Positions 1 through 5,877 of a stretch of DNA of 10,520 nt are shown one piece after another (positions within the stretch are counted from its first letter, which is position 1; each line of letters begins with the position of its first letter). A program made the translations under genes and the position numbers. The notes under the pieces were generated by a model that made no database searches, had not been told where the DNA came from, and saw nothing but the letters and a program-made list of their open reading frames with translations. The stretch spans positions 1-10,520 of the forward strand of contig JAOUGR010000042.1 in the NCBI GenBank assembly GCA_029857655.1, in the 5' to 3' direction. Origin of the DNA: Gammaproteobacteria bacterium. Lineage in GTDB: Bacteria; Pseudomonadota; Gammaproteobacteria; Steroidobacterales; Steroidobacteraceae.

Positions 1-1288
1 CGTAGCCGCGGCGATTGAGGAAGATGAGCACCTGGCCGGACGCAGCGAGGTGTCGCTCGATTGCCGCCAGCGCCGGCTGCGAAAGGCCGTCGCGCGCCGC
101 GTGCTGGCGCAGGTCGATGACCGCTAAACGCGGCTTGCCCGCGCGGCCGGTGCGCTCCGGCAGCGCGAGTTTCGTGTAACGGCCCGCTGTCGCATTGGCA
201 AGGCTCTCCAGAGATGGTGTCGCCGAACCGAGCACCACCGGCACGCCCGCGCGCGAGGCGCGGACGATTGCGAGGTCGCGCGCCGAATAGCGGAAGCCAT
301 CCTGCTGCTTGTAGGAGGAATCGTGCTCCTCGTCGACGACGACCAGGCCGAGTGACGGCATGGGCGTGAAGATTGCCGAACGCGTGCCGATCACGACGGG
401 CGCGGCGCCTGCCGCCGCGGCGCGCCAGGCCGCAAAACGCGCGCCATCCGCCATCGAGGAATGCAGTGCCACGACCGGAACGCTCAGCCGCTCCTGGAAG
501 CGAGCAACCAGTTGCGGTGTCAGTGCGATCTCGGGCACCAGGACGAGTGCCCCGCGCCCCGCGGCCAGCACGCGCTCGATCAGCTTCATGTAGACCTCGG
601 TCTTGCCGCTGCCGGTGACGCCATACAGGAGCCATGCGCCATAACTGTCGATGGCAGCACCGATAGCATCGCAGGCCGCGGACTGATCGGCTGTCAGCAC
701 CGGTCCGGCGCGCCCGGGTCCCGCGCGCGGCGCCGGTTCCGGTCTTTCCAGCGATTCAAGCCAGCCGCGTGCGGCGAGTGCCTTGAGCGCATCGCGGAGG
801 CGGGCTTGCGAGATCGCTTCCATCGTCGCGTCGCCGTAGCCGATCAGCTCGATCAGTTGCTGCTGCCGGCGGCCGAGGCGCGGTGTCGTCGTCAGCGCTT
901 CCCGTCCGCGCCCGGATAACCGCCATGCGAGCTCGCGGCGTTCCGCGCTGCCGCCCTCGCGCAGTGCAACCGGAATAGCGGCGAACAGCACTTCGCCGAG
1001 CGGATGGTGGTAGTAATCTGCGGCCCAGACGAGGAGCGCGAGAGTGACGGGATCCCACAGGGGTTCCGGGTCGATGATTTCGAGCGCGCGCTTCAGGCGT
1101 GAAGCAGGCAGTTCGCTTTGGCTGGCAATGGAGGCGATGACGCCGACGGCGCGCCGCTTCCCGAGCGGGACGCGCACGCGCTGGCCTGGGGCCGCGGATG
1201 CACCTCTACCCGCCGGCGGAAAGTAGTCGAATTTCCTGCGCAGCGGCGTATCGAGGACGACTTGCAGGATGGGGCTGTCAGTGCTCAA
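1..1288 (-). CDS. priA: Primosomal protein N' (replication restart helicase PriA), 3' end outside window
   Basis: PriA is the 3'-5' DNA helicase that recognises stalled forks and loads the primosome for replication restart. The 429 codons present start with the typical N-terminal segment PILQVVLDTPLRRKFDYFPP, followed by a YYHHPLGEV segment. Walker A VTGSGKT has its Lys at about residue 229. The Walker B box is DEEH (319-322), just after GTRSAIFTP, and a GSATPSLES motif follows. The visible part ends at FLNRRGY, right where the zinc-binding cysteines should begin, so the zinc domain and the second helicase lobe lie outside. No ATG precedes the conserved N-terminus. I chose TTG at 1288 because it sits a few residues ahead of PILQVV and the frame upstream carries nothing conserved. 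No clear Shine-Dalgarno sequence precedes it. The gene is transcribed divergently from the sigma factor cluster. Family identity is certain; the exact start is not. Confidence 0.96.
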   Translation of the reverse strand, partial: MSTDSPILQVVLDTPLRRKFDYFPPAGRGASAAPGQRVRVPLGKRRAVGVIASIASQSELPASRLKRALEIIDPEPLWDPVTLALLVWAADYYHHPLGEVLFAAIPVALREGGSAERRELAWRLSGRGREALTTTPRLGRRQQQLIELIGYGDATMEAISQARLRDALKALAARGWLESLERPEPAPRAGPGRAGPVLTADQSAACDAIGAAIDSYGAWLLYGVTGSGKTEVYMKLIERVLAAGRGALVLVPEIALTPQLVARFQERLSVPVVALHSSMADGARFAAWRAAAAGAAPVVIGTRSAIFTPMPSLGLVVVDEEHDSSYKQQDGFRYSARDLAIVRASRAGVPVVLGSATPSLESLANATAGRYTKLALPERTGRAGKPRLAVIDLRQHAARDGLSQPALAAIERHLAASGQVLIFLNRRGY

Positions 1289-1303
1289 AAATGTGTTTAT
1301 TAT
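1275..1303 (+). promoter_or_regulatory. Candidate sigma70-type promoter for the sigma factor cluster
   Basis: CTGTCA at 1275-1280 (4 of 6 to the -35 consensus), a 17-nt spacer and TATTAT at 1298-1303 (5 of 6 to the -10) lie in the only AT-rich stretch between priA and the sigma gene. The -35 falls inside the first codons of priA. Transcription would begin near 1310, giving a leader of about 170 nt before the preferred sigma factor start. The same AT-rich segment (1291-1313) is the only obvious place for the priA promoter on the other strand. This is pattern recognition by eye only. Confidence 0.35.
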
Positions 1304-1479
1304 CAATAAGATGTGTGGATACGGCGGCGGACGTCAACGTTCCGGCGCAGCGCACGTTATATCACCGTGGCGCCGATTCCATTCGAGCGATGCGCGTGCG
1401 GGAGGAGCCGGTGATCGGCTCTGCTACGCTTTCCTGGCCGATGCCGCTGATCGGCGGGCGTGAGGCGCGGGAGACGGCA

Positions 1480-2019
1480 GTGGACCAGGAGCGTGCACTC
1501 GAGCGATTCCTGGCCGGCGTCGAGAAACGCGCCTTCCGGATCGCGAAGCTCTCGCTCCGCGACCACGACGATGCGCTCGATGTCGTGCAGGACGCGATGA
1601 TCAGCCTGGCCCGGAATTATTCGGGACACCCGGAAGAGCAATGGCGGCCATTGTTCTACCGGATTTTGCGCAACCGGATCACCGACTACCAGCGCCGCCG
1701 CCGCGTGCGGCGGGGCGTGATCGCCTGGTGGCCCGGCACTGCACAGGATGACGGGCCGCCGGACCCCGTGGAGTCGGCGCCGGATCCATCGGGCACGCCC
1801 GATGAGAAGCTCGAGGGCGAGCAGTTGCTCGAGCGCATCGGCCAGGTACTGGCGGCCTTGAGCGGCCGCCAGCGCGAGGCATTCATGCTGCGTAACTTCG
1901 AGGGTCTCGATGTGGCGCAGACGGCGATCGCGATGGGCTGCTCGGAAGGCAGCGTGAAGACGCATTACTTCCGCGCAGTGCAGGCGCTGCAACAGGAAAT
2001 CGGGGAATGGCAGACATGA
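1480..2019 (+). CDS. RNA polymerase sigma factor (sigma-70 family, ECF-like)
   Basis: A two-domain sigma factor of 179 aa from the preferred start. Region 2 spans about residues 15-78: the helix with DDALDVVQDAM is followed by a WRPLFYRILRNRITDYQRRR segment typical of core-binding and -10 recognition. A Pro/Asp-rich linker then leads to region 4 at about 120-179, with LSGRQREAFMLRNFEGL and a helix-turn-helix ending in GSVKTHYFRAV. Three in-frame starts are possible: ATG 1390, GTG 1411 (GGAGG 5 nt upstream) and GTG 1480 (GGGAG about 6 nt upstream). I prefer 1480 because homologues, as I recall them, begin near DQxRALERFLAGVE; 1411 is a real alternative and would add 23 residues. The stop overlaps the next start by 4 nt (ATGA), as in many sigma/anti-sigma pairs. 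Which promoters it reads cannot be told from sequence. Confidence 0.9.
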   Translation: MDQERALERFLAGVEKRAFRIAKLSLRDHDDALDVVQDAMISLARNYSGHPEEQWRPLFYRILRNRITDYQRRRRVRRGVIAWWPGTAQDDGPPDPVESAPDPSGTPDEKLEGEQLLERIGQVLAALSGRQREAFMLRNFEGLDVAQTAIAMGCSEGSVKTHYFRAVQALQQEIGEWQT

Positions 2020-2381
2020 AAGAACGTACGCAGAACATTGAACGGAAGAGCCGCGAAGCATTCGAGGAAAGTGTCGCCGCGCTCGATGGCGCGACCCGGT
2101 CGCGTCTCGCGCGTGCCCGCGAGCTGGCGCTCACCGAGGCAAGGCGCCGCTACCGCCCTTCTTTTTCGACCTGGGTGCCGATCGGCGCCGCGGCGGCTGC
2201 GGCGGTGATGGCCATTGCGCTGTGGAGCGGCAGTCATGTGGGGCCGCAGGCGGCGGAGCCGGCGCTGGTCGCGCTCGAGGAATTCGACATCATGGCCGCG
2301 GGCGATGATCTGGACATGATGGACGAGGACCCCGCGTTCTATGCCTGGGCGGTGGAAGAAACCGCCGATGGCGTGGGTTGA
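2016..2381 (+). CDS. Single-pass membrane protein, putative anti-sigma partner
   Basis: A 121-aa protein with a charged N-terminal segment (about 1-47, rich in Arg, Glu and Ala), one predicted transmembrane helix at about 53-71 (WVPIGAAAAAAVMAIALW) and a short acidic tail with DDLDMMDEDPAFYAWA. That layout, a cytoplasmic helical region before a single membrane span placed directly after a sigma factor gene, is what one expects of an anti-sigma factor or DUF3619-like protein. I see no ZAS zinc motif, so assignment to a named anti-sigma family is not supported. Start: ATG 2016 shares ATGA with the sigma factor stop and has GGGGA 9 nt upstream. An upstream ATG at 2007 is possible but less well spaced. 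Translational coupling with the sigma gene is likely. The function is inferred from context. Confidence 0.8.
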   Translation: MKERTQNIERKSREAFEESVAALDGATRSRLARARELALTEARRRYRPSFSTWVPIGAAAAAAVMAIALWSGSHVGPQAAEPALVALEEFDIMAAGDDLDMMDEDPAFYAWAVEETADGVG

Positions 2382-2383
2382 GG

Positions 2384-2599
2384 ATGAGTCGCCGCGCCTG
2401 GATTGCCGCGGGACTCCTCGCGCTGCCGGCCGCGGCGGCCGAGCCGCCGCCGGACCCGGAATTCCTGGAGTTTCTGGCGGAGACGGCGGACGAGGACCAG
2501 CAATTCGCCGAGTACGTGGAGTCACGCAAATTTGAAAGCGAGCTGCGAAAGGTCGAGGAAGAGCGCGCGGCTGGCAAGGGTGAGGACCATGAACCGTAA
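2384..2599 (+). CDS. Small exported protein of unknown function (71 aa)
   Basis: A signal peptide of about 19 residues (MSRRAWIAAGLLALPAAAA) is followed by a short mature part rich in Glu and Asp (PDPEFLEFLAETADEDQQFAEYVES) and a charged helical tail. I do not recognise a family. ATG 2384 lies 2 nt after the upstream stop, and a TTG at 2378 in the same frame is an alternative. The 3' end overlaps the DUF3106 gene by 11 nt. The gene therefore sits inside the sigma cluster and was probably kept for its product rather than being a chance frame. The mature region is periplasmic by prediction, and its acidic nature contrasts with the very basic DUF3106 product next door, so an interaction is conceivable but unproven. 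Confidence 0.75.
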   Translation: MSRRAWIAAGLLALPAAAAEPPPDPEFLEFLAETADEDQQFAEYVESRKFESELRKVEEERAAGKGEDHEP

Positions 2600-3098
2600 G
2601 CTGATCTGGATACTTGCTGTCTGGTTTGCATTCGCAGCGCCTTCCGTGGCGGCTGCGGAGCAGGAGCCGGGGGGCGGTGTTGCCTGGGAATCGCTGACCG
2701 ACGCACAGCAGGAGCTGCTCGCAGGCCAGAAGGGGCAGTGGAACTCGCTTCCGCCCGGGCGCCAGGAGGCCATGGCCGTCGGCTCGGAGCGCTGGCTCTC
2801 CATGAACCCCGAGCAGCAGGCGAAAGCCCGCGAGCGCTGGAGCAAGTGGAAGAAAATGACGCCGGAGCAGCGCGCTCACCTGCGCGAGCGGTGGCAGCGG
2901 TTCCACGAACTGACGCCGGCGGAAAAGGAAGCCCTGCGCGAAAGATACCGGCGCTTCCAGTCGCTGTCGGACCGGCAGCGCGAGGCATTGCGGGAGCGCT
3001 GGAGGCAGATGACCCCCGAGCAGCGGCAGCGCGCGATCGACAGGCGAACACCGCAGCGACGTCCGGCGCCTGTGCCGACGAACCGGCCTCCGCGCTGA
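2589..3098 (+). CDS. Exported DUF3106-domain protein with 18-residue helical repeats
   Basis: A 169-aa product. A Sec signal peptide (about 1-23, IWILAVWFAFAAPSVAAA) is followed by tandem 18-residue units from about residue 32 to 155. Each unit carries a version of L/M-T-P-E-Q-R-x-x-L-R-E-R-W. This is the pattern of the DUF3106 family, which in many beta- and gammaproteobacteria follows a sigma factor and a small membrane protein. The C-terminal tail is Arg/Pro-rich and very basic. Start ATG 2589 overlaps the upstream gene and has AAGGG 8 nt before it (2576-2580). The function of the family is unknown to me; a periplasmic stress or envelope role is an inference from the neighbouring sigma factor. 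Confidence 0.9.
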   Translation: MNRKLIWILAVWFAFAAPSVAAAEQEPGGGVAWESLTDAQQELLAGQKGQWNSLPPGRQEAMAVGSERWLSMNPEQQAKARERWSKWKKMTPEQRAHLRERWQRFHELTPAEKEALRERYRRFQSLSDRQREALRERWRQMTPEQRQRAIDRRTPQRRPAPVPTNRPPR

Positions 3099-3123
3099 CC
3101 AAGACCGGCTCGCACTCGACGCC

Positions 3124-3166
3124 CCCGCGTGGGAGGATATTGGCAGCCAACATCTAAAAACGCGGG
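3124..3166. promoter_or_regulatory. Concentric dyad symmetry upstream of the PspC gene
   Basis: Three nested pairs of arms share one centre at A3145. TTGGC/GCCAA directly flanks the centre (3140-3144, 3146-3150). GAT/ATC lies outside it (3136-3138, 3152-3154). CCCGCGT/ACGCGGG lies further out (3124-3130, 3160-3166), with equal 9-nt gaps to the inner arms. It occupies the 75-nt gap between the DUF3106 and PspC genes. It could be an operator for a dimeric regulator or an RNA hairpin. There is no U-run, so it does not look like an intrinsic terminator. Confidence 0.4.
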
Positions 3167-3173
3167 TGCCGTG

Positions 3174-3368
3174 ATGTCCAACGCAAAACTGAAGCGCTCG
3201 AACGACCGGATGATCGCCGGTGTCTGCGGCGGCATCGCCGAATGGCTGGGCTGGAAGGCGGACCGGGTCCGTGTGGCCTACGTGATCGTGTCCATTCTGA
3301 GCGCGGCGTTTCCGGGAATCATCGCGTACCTGCTGTTATGGCTGCTGATGCCTGATGCCGACGAATGA
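3174..3368 (+). CDS. Stand-alone PspC-domain membrane protein (64 aa)
   Basis: The whole protein is one PspC domain. A basic start (KLKRSNDRMIAGVCGGIAEW, residues 5-24) holds the hallmark AGVCGGIAEWLG. A hydrophobic stretch at about 34-59 (VAYVIVSILSAAFPGIIAYL onward) forms one or two inner-membrane segments, and an acidic end PDADE follows. In enterobacteria, PspC acts with PspB to sense envelope damage and relieve PspA inhibition of PspF. Here no pspA, pspB or pspF is nearby, so the role may differ. Start: ATG 3174 fits the family's N-terminus; GTG 3129 and GTG 3171 in the same frame are less likely. The Shine-Dalgarno sequence is weak. The stop overlaps the next start by 4 nt (ATGA), so the two genes are probably translated together. 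Confidence 0.92.
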   Translation: MSNAKLKRSNDRMIAGVCGGIAEWLGWKADRVRVAYVIVSILSAAFPGIIAYLLLWLLMPDADE

Positions 3369-4225
3369 ACCGGCGGGTCATCGAACTCTACGACGAGTAC
3401 ACGCACGGCAGGCTCGACCGCCGCAGTTTCCTCGTCAGGCTTGCGTGCCTGGCGGGGAGCGCCGCTGCTGCTGCAGCGCTGCTGCCGTTCCTGGAGAACC
3501 GCTATGCACAGGCCGCAACCATCGCGCCGGACAATCCGAAGCTGAAGACCGGGCGCGGCCGATTCGATACGCCGGACGGCGCGGTCACTTACTACATCGC
3601 ACGGCCCTCTTCGCGGCTGAAGAAGCGGCCGGCGGTCGTCGTGATCCACGAAAACCGCGGTCTGAACGCGCACATCGAAGACATCACGCGCCGGCTCGCG
3701 CTCGCAGGTTTCCTCGCCATCGCGCCCGATGCGCTGTCGGCGTCGGGGGGCACACCCGCCGACGAGGATGAGGCACGAAAGCGGATCGGCGCGCTAGATT
3801 CGGAGGCGACGCTCCGGCGCTATGTCGCCGCAATCAGGCACGCGGCAGATCATGAGCGCAGCACCGGCAAGGTAGGTTGCGTCGGCTTCTGCTGGGGCGG
3901 CAGCATGGCGGGGCGATTGGCGGCGAATTCCCCGGATCTCGCGGCTGCGGTCGTCTTCTACGGCATGCCGCCTGTGGCCGATGAAGCTCTGCGCATCCAG
4001 GTACCGCTGCTCCTGAACTACGCCGGGCTCGACAAGCGCATCGATGATGCGGTGCCCGCCTTCGAAGCGACGCTGAAATCCGCCGGCGTGCGCTATGAGC
4101 TCTACATGTACCCCAATGTCGACCACGCTTTTCACAACGATACGAACGCGGCGCGCTTCAACGCCGCCGCCGCGGTGCTCGCCTGGAAGCGCACCGTCGA
4201 GTTCCTGACGCGCGAACTCCGCTGA
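3365..4225 (+). CDS. Dienelactone hydrolase family protein (YghX-like) with Tat-type signal
   Basis: A 286-aa alpha/beta hydrolase. After a short N-terminal segment (VIELYDEYTHGRLDRRSFL) comes a twin-arginine-like signal (RR at 19-20, then SFL and a hydrophobic run to about 43), suggesting folded export. The HENRG motif (95-99), nucleophile elbow GFCWGG with Cys176, acid Asp223 in AGLDKRID and base His254 in DHAFHND make a complete Cys-Asp-His triad. The layout, including the N-terminal DYY-type helix and the AWKRT near the end, matches the Escherichia coli YghX-type branch of the family as I remember it. The natural substrate is not known; classical members open dienelactones, but this branch has not been tied to that pathway. 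Translation is probably coupled to the PspC gene. The gene converges on pntB. Confidence 0.93.
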   Translation: MNRRVIELYDEYTHGRLDRRSFLVRLACLAGSAAAAAALLPFLENRYAQAATIAPDNPKLKTGRGRFDTPDGAVTYYIARPSSRLKKRPAVVVIHENRGLNAHIEDITRRLALAGFLAIAPDALSASGGTPADEDEARKRIGALDSEATLRRYVAAIRHAADHERSTGKVGCVGFCWGGSMAGRLAANSPDLAAAVVFYGMPPVADEALRIQVPLLLNYAGLDKRIDDAVPAFEATLKSAGVRYELYMYPNVDHAFHNDTNAARFNAAAAVLAWKRTVEFLTRELR

Positions 4226-4240
4226 CGGTTGATTGCAGAT

Positions 4241-4264
4241 CCCGGCCCGCGCTTCTCGGCCGGG
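4241..4264 (+). terminator. GC-rich hairpin after the hydrolase gene, possible terminator
   Basis: CCCGGCC (4241-4247) and GGCCGGG (4258-4264) form a perfect 7-bp stem with a 10-nt loop, starting 15 nt after the hydrolase stop. No T-run follows, so it is not a textbook intrinsic terminator. The right arm is also the outer part of the left arm of the repeat that starts here, so the two structures would compete. Confidence 0.3.
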
Positions 4265-4323
4265 CGGGGCTCCCTCGCTCGTTCAGTCCGAACTTATTCA
4301 GTCGCTCGGGACCCCGCCCGTCC
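4258..4323 (+). repeat. Structured intergenic repeat, copy A
   Basis: The copy folds as GG, a mismatch, CGGGCGGGG (4261-4269), one unpaired C (4270), then TCCC (4271-4274). These arms are closed by GGGA (4308-4311), CCCCGCCCG (4312-4320), a mismatch and CC. The 33-nt loop (4275-4307) begins TCGCTCG, holds TTATTC at 4294-4299 and ends TCGCTC. Copy B on the opposite strand shares the loop, the bulged C and the 4-bp inner stem while its stem bases differ. It lies between convergent genes and has no coding potential I would defend. Confidence 0.75.
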
Positions 4324-4346
4324 AATTCGCGCGGGCGCGGCGCAGC

Positions 4347-4410
4347 GGTCGGCCGGGTGGCGAGCGAGCGAATAAAGATCGGCTGAGCGAGCGAGCCAGC
4401 CCGGCTGACC
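4347..4410 (-). repeat. Structured intergenic repeat, copy B (inverted)
   Basis: Read on the minus strand it folds as GGTC, a mismatch, GCCGGG, one unpaired C (opposite G4399), TGGC, a 33-nt loop, GCCA, CCCGGC, a mismatch, GACC. The loop (4362-4394) again starts TCGCTCG, holds TTATTC and ends TCGCTC. Against copy A it matches at 24 of 33 positions without gaps, or 28 of 34 columns with two single-base gaps. The inner stem TGGC/GCCA replaces TCCC/GGGA of copy A with pairing kept. The 23 nt between the copies are GC-rich and I see nothing else in them. Confidence 0.75.
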
Positions 4411-4455
4411 ATGGCGCGCCGTGCCAGCCCGGCCCCAGCGCGCGGCAACAGCGTC

Positions 4456-5877
4456 CTAGCCGACGGCCTTGATCGCGTGAATCAACTCGGCGGCGACTTT
4501 CTGGGCGTCACCGTAGACCATGCGCGTATTGTCGAGGAAGAAGAGGTGATTCTCGATGCCCGAGAATCCCGCGCCCTGGCCGCGCTTGATCACCAGCACA
4601 TTCTTGGCCTTGTCGGCATTCAGGATCGGCATGCCGTAGATGGGACTGCTCTTGTCGGTGCGCGCAACCGGGTTCACGACGTCGTTCGCGCCGATCACGA
4701 GCGCCACGTCCGCGGTGTCGAATTCTGCATTGATTTCGTCGAGGTCCGCGATCAGGTCGTAGGGCACGCCGGCCTCGGCCAGCAACACGTTCATGTGGCC
4801 CGGCATGCGCCCGGCGACCGGGTGGATCGCGAAGCGCACCATGACGCCCCTGTCAATCAGCAGCTGGCACAGCTCCCAGACCTTGTGCTGCGCCTGCGCA
4901 ACCGCCATGCCGTAGCCCGGTATCACGAGGACTTTCTGCGCAAACGCCATCATGACGCCGGCGTCGGAGGCCTCGATCGGCTTCAACGCGCCGGTCACGC
5001 CTTCGGCAGCGACCACCGGGCCTTCGCCGAAGCCCGAGAACAGCACGTTGCCGAGCGAGCGGTTCATCGCCTTCGCCATCAGCTGCGTCAGCAGCGTGCC
5101 GGCGGATCCGACCACGATGCCCGCGATGATCATCGCGGCGTTCTCTAGCACGAAGCCCTCGAATGCGACCGCGAGCCCGGTGAAGGCGTTGTACAGCGAG
5201 ATCACGACCGGCATGTCGGCGCCGCCGATCGGCAGTGTCATGGTGATGCCCAGGAGCAGCGCGAGCGCGAAGAACAGCACGACCGTCTGCATCGTGGGAT
5301 GGCCGGCGACGACCAGCGACGCGCCGATCGCGAGGGTCGCAGCGACGATCAGCAGGTTCACGACCTGCTGGCCCTTGAAGCGGAAGCTGCGCTTGATGAG
5401 GCCCTGCAGCTTGCCGAAAGCGATCAGCGATCCCGAGAAGCTGACCGCGCCGATGAATGCACCCGCGGCTGCCAGTGCGGTGACCACGGGCCCGTGCGCG
5501 GCGACCGATTCCGGCTGCGCTGCGGCCATGCGTAACAGTTCCACCGCCGCAATCGCCGCCGCCGCGCCGCCGCCCATGCCGTTGTAGAGCGCGATCATCT
5601 GCGGCATGTCGGTCATCGCAACGATGCGTCCCGACCACCAGGCCAGCCCGCCGCCGATCGCGATAGCCGCCAGCATCAGCGGGAAGTTCCCCATGCCGGG
5701 ATAGAGGAAGCTCATCACCGTGCCGATCAGCATGCCGACGCCCGCGACGACGATGCCGCGCCGCGCCGTGACCGGCGAACTCATGGCCTTCAGGCCCATG
5801 ATGAAAAGGAAGGCGACCAGCAGGTAGCTGGCGTCTATTAGGAGCGTCGCGACATTGTCCGGTAGAAGGCCCTGCAT
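4456..5877 (-). CDS. pntB: Proton-translocating NAD(P)+ transhydrogenase, beta subunit
   Basis: This 473-aa subunit carries most of the membrane part (domain II) and the NADP(H)-binding domain III. With PntAA and PntAB it couples proton re-entry to hydride transfer from NADH to NADP+, supplying NADPH. Residues 1 to about 280 hold a series of hydrophobic helices with the conserved YNGMGG (about 98-103) and LYNAFTGLA segments. Domain III shows GYGMAVAQAQ (321-330), HPVAGRMPGHMNVLLAEA, GANDVVNP (396-403) and KRGQGAGFSGIEN (431-443), all typical of the NADP site. The length is normal. The upstream pntAB stop overlaps the start region (GTGATG). I prefer ATG 5877, with AGGAG 8 nt upstream; GTG 5880 would add one residue. 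It is the last gene of the operon, facing the structured repeats. Confidence 0.97.
   Translation of the reverse strand: MQGLLPDNVATLLIDASYLLVAFLFIMGLKAMSSPVTARRGIVVAGVGMLIGTVMSFLYPGMGNFPLMLAAIAIGGGLAWWSGRIVAMTDMPQMIALYNGMGGGAAAAIAAVELLRMAAAQPESVAAHGPVVTALAAAGAFIGAVSFSGSLIAFGKLQGLIKRSFRFKGQQVVNLLIVAATLAIGASLVVAGHPTMQTVVLFFALALLLGITMTLPIGGADMPVVISLYNAFTGLAVAFEGFVLENAAMIIAGIVVGSAGTLLTQLMAKAMNRSLGNVLFSGFGEGPVVAAEGVTGALKPIEASDAGVMMAFAQKVLVIPGYGMAVAQAQHKVWELCQLLIDRGVMVRFAIHPVAGRMPGHMNVLLAEAGVPYDLIADLDEINAEFDTADVALVIGANDVVNPVARTDKSSPIYGMPILNADKAKNVLVIKRGQGAGFSGIENHLFFLDNTRMVYGDAQKVAAELIHAIKAVG

Noticed and set aside
1198..1479. Upstream extension of the sigma factor reading frame to an ATG at 1198
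   Set aside because: It would overlap the conserved N-terminus of priA on the other strand, and the added residues have no sigma factor character.
1357..2061. Long open frame on the minus strand opposite the sigma factor
   Set aside because: The translation is rich in Arg, His and Leu without motifs, and the plus strand encodes a clear sigma factor; antisense frames stay open by high GC.
1965..3153. Two long minus-strand frames across the membrane protein, small exported protein and DUF3106 genes
   Set aside because: Low-complexity Ala/Arg/Pro translations with no domain signature; the plus strand has signal peptides, ribosome sites and coupled starts.
4396..4433. Direct repeat of CCAGCCCGGC at 4396-4405 and 4424-4433
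   Set aside because: Ten bases in very GC-rich sequence is weak, and the first copy is already explained as part of the right arm of repeat copy B.
4226..4455. Possible insertion sequence remnant or integron cassette junction
   Set aside because: No transposase or integrase fragment is visible, and no target-site duplication could be found; the paired hairpins are reported as repeats instead.
4233..4472. Open frame on the plus strand through the repeat region
   Set aside because: It spans the two structured repeats and runs into pntB on the other strand; its composition follows the repeats and no ribosome site is seen.
4411..5587. Two plus-strand frames opposite pntB
   Set aside because: pntB on the minus strand is unmistakable from its NADP-site motifs; these frames are its antisense shadows.
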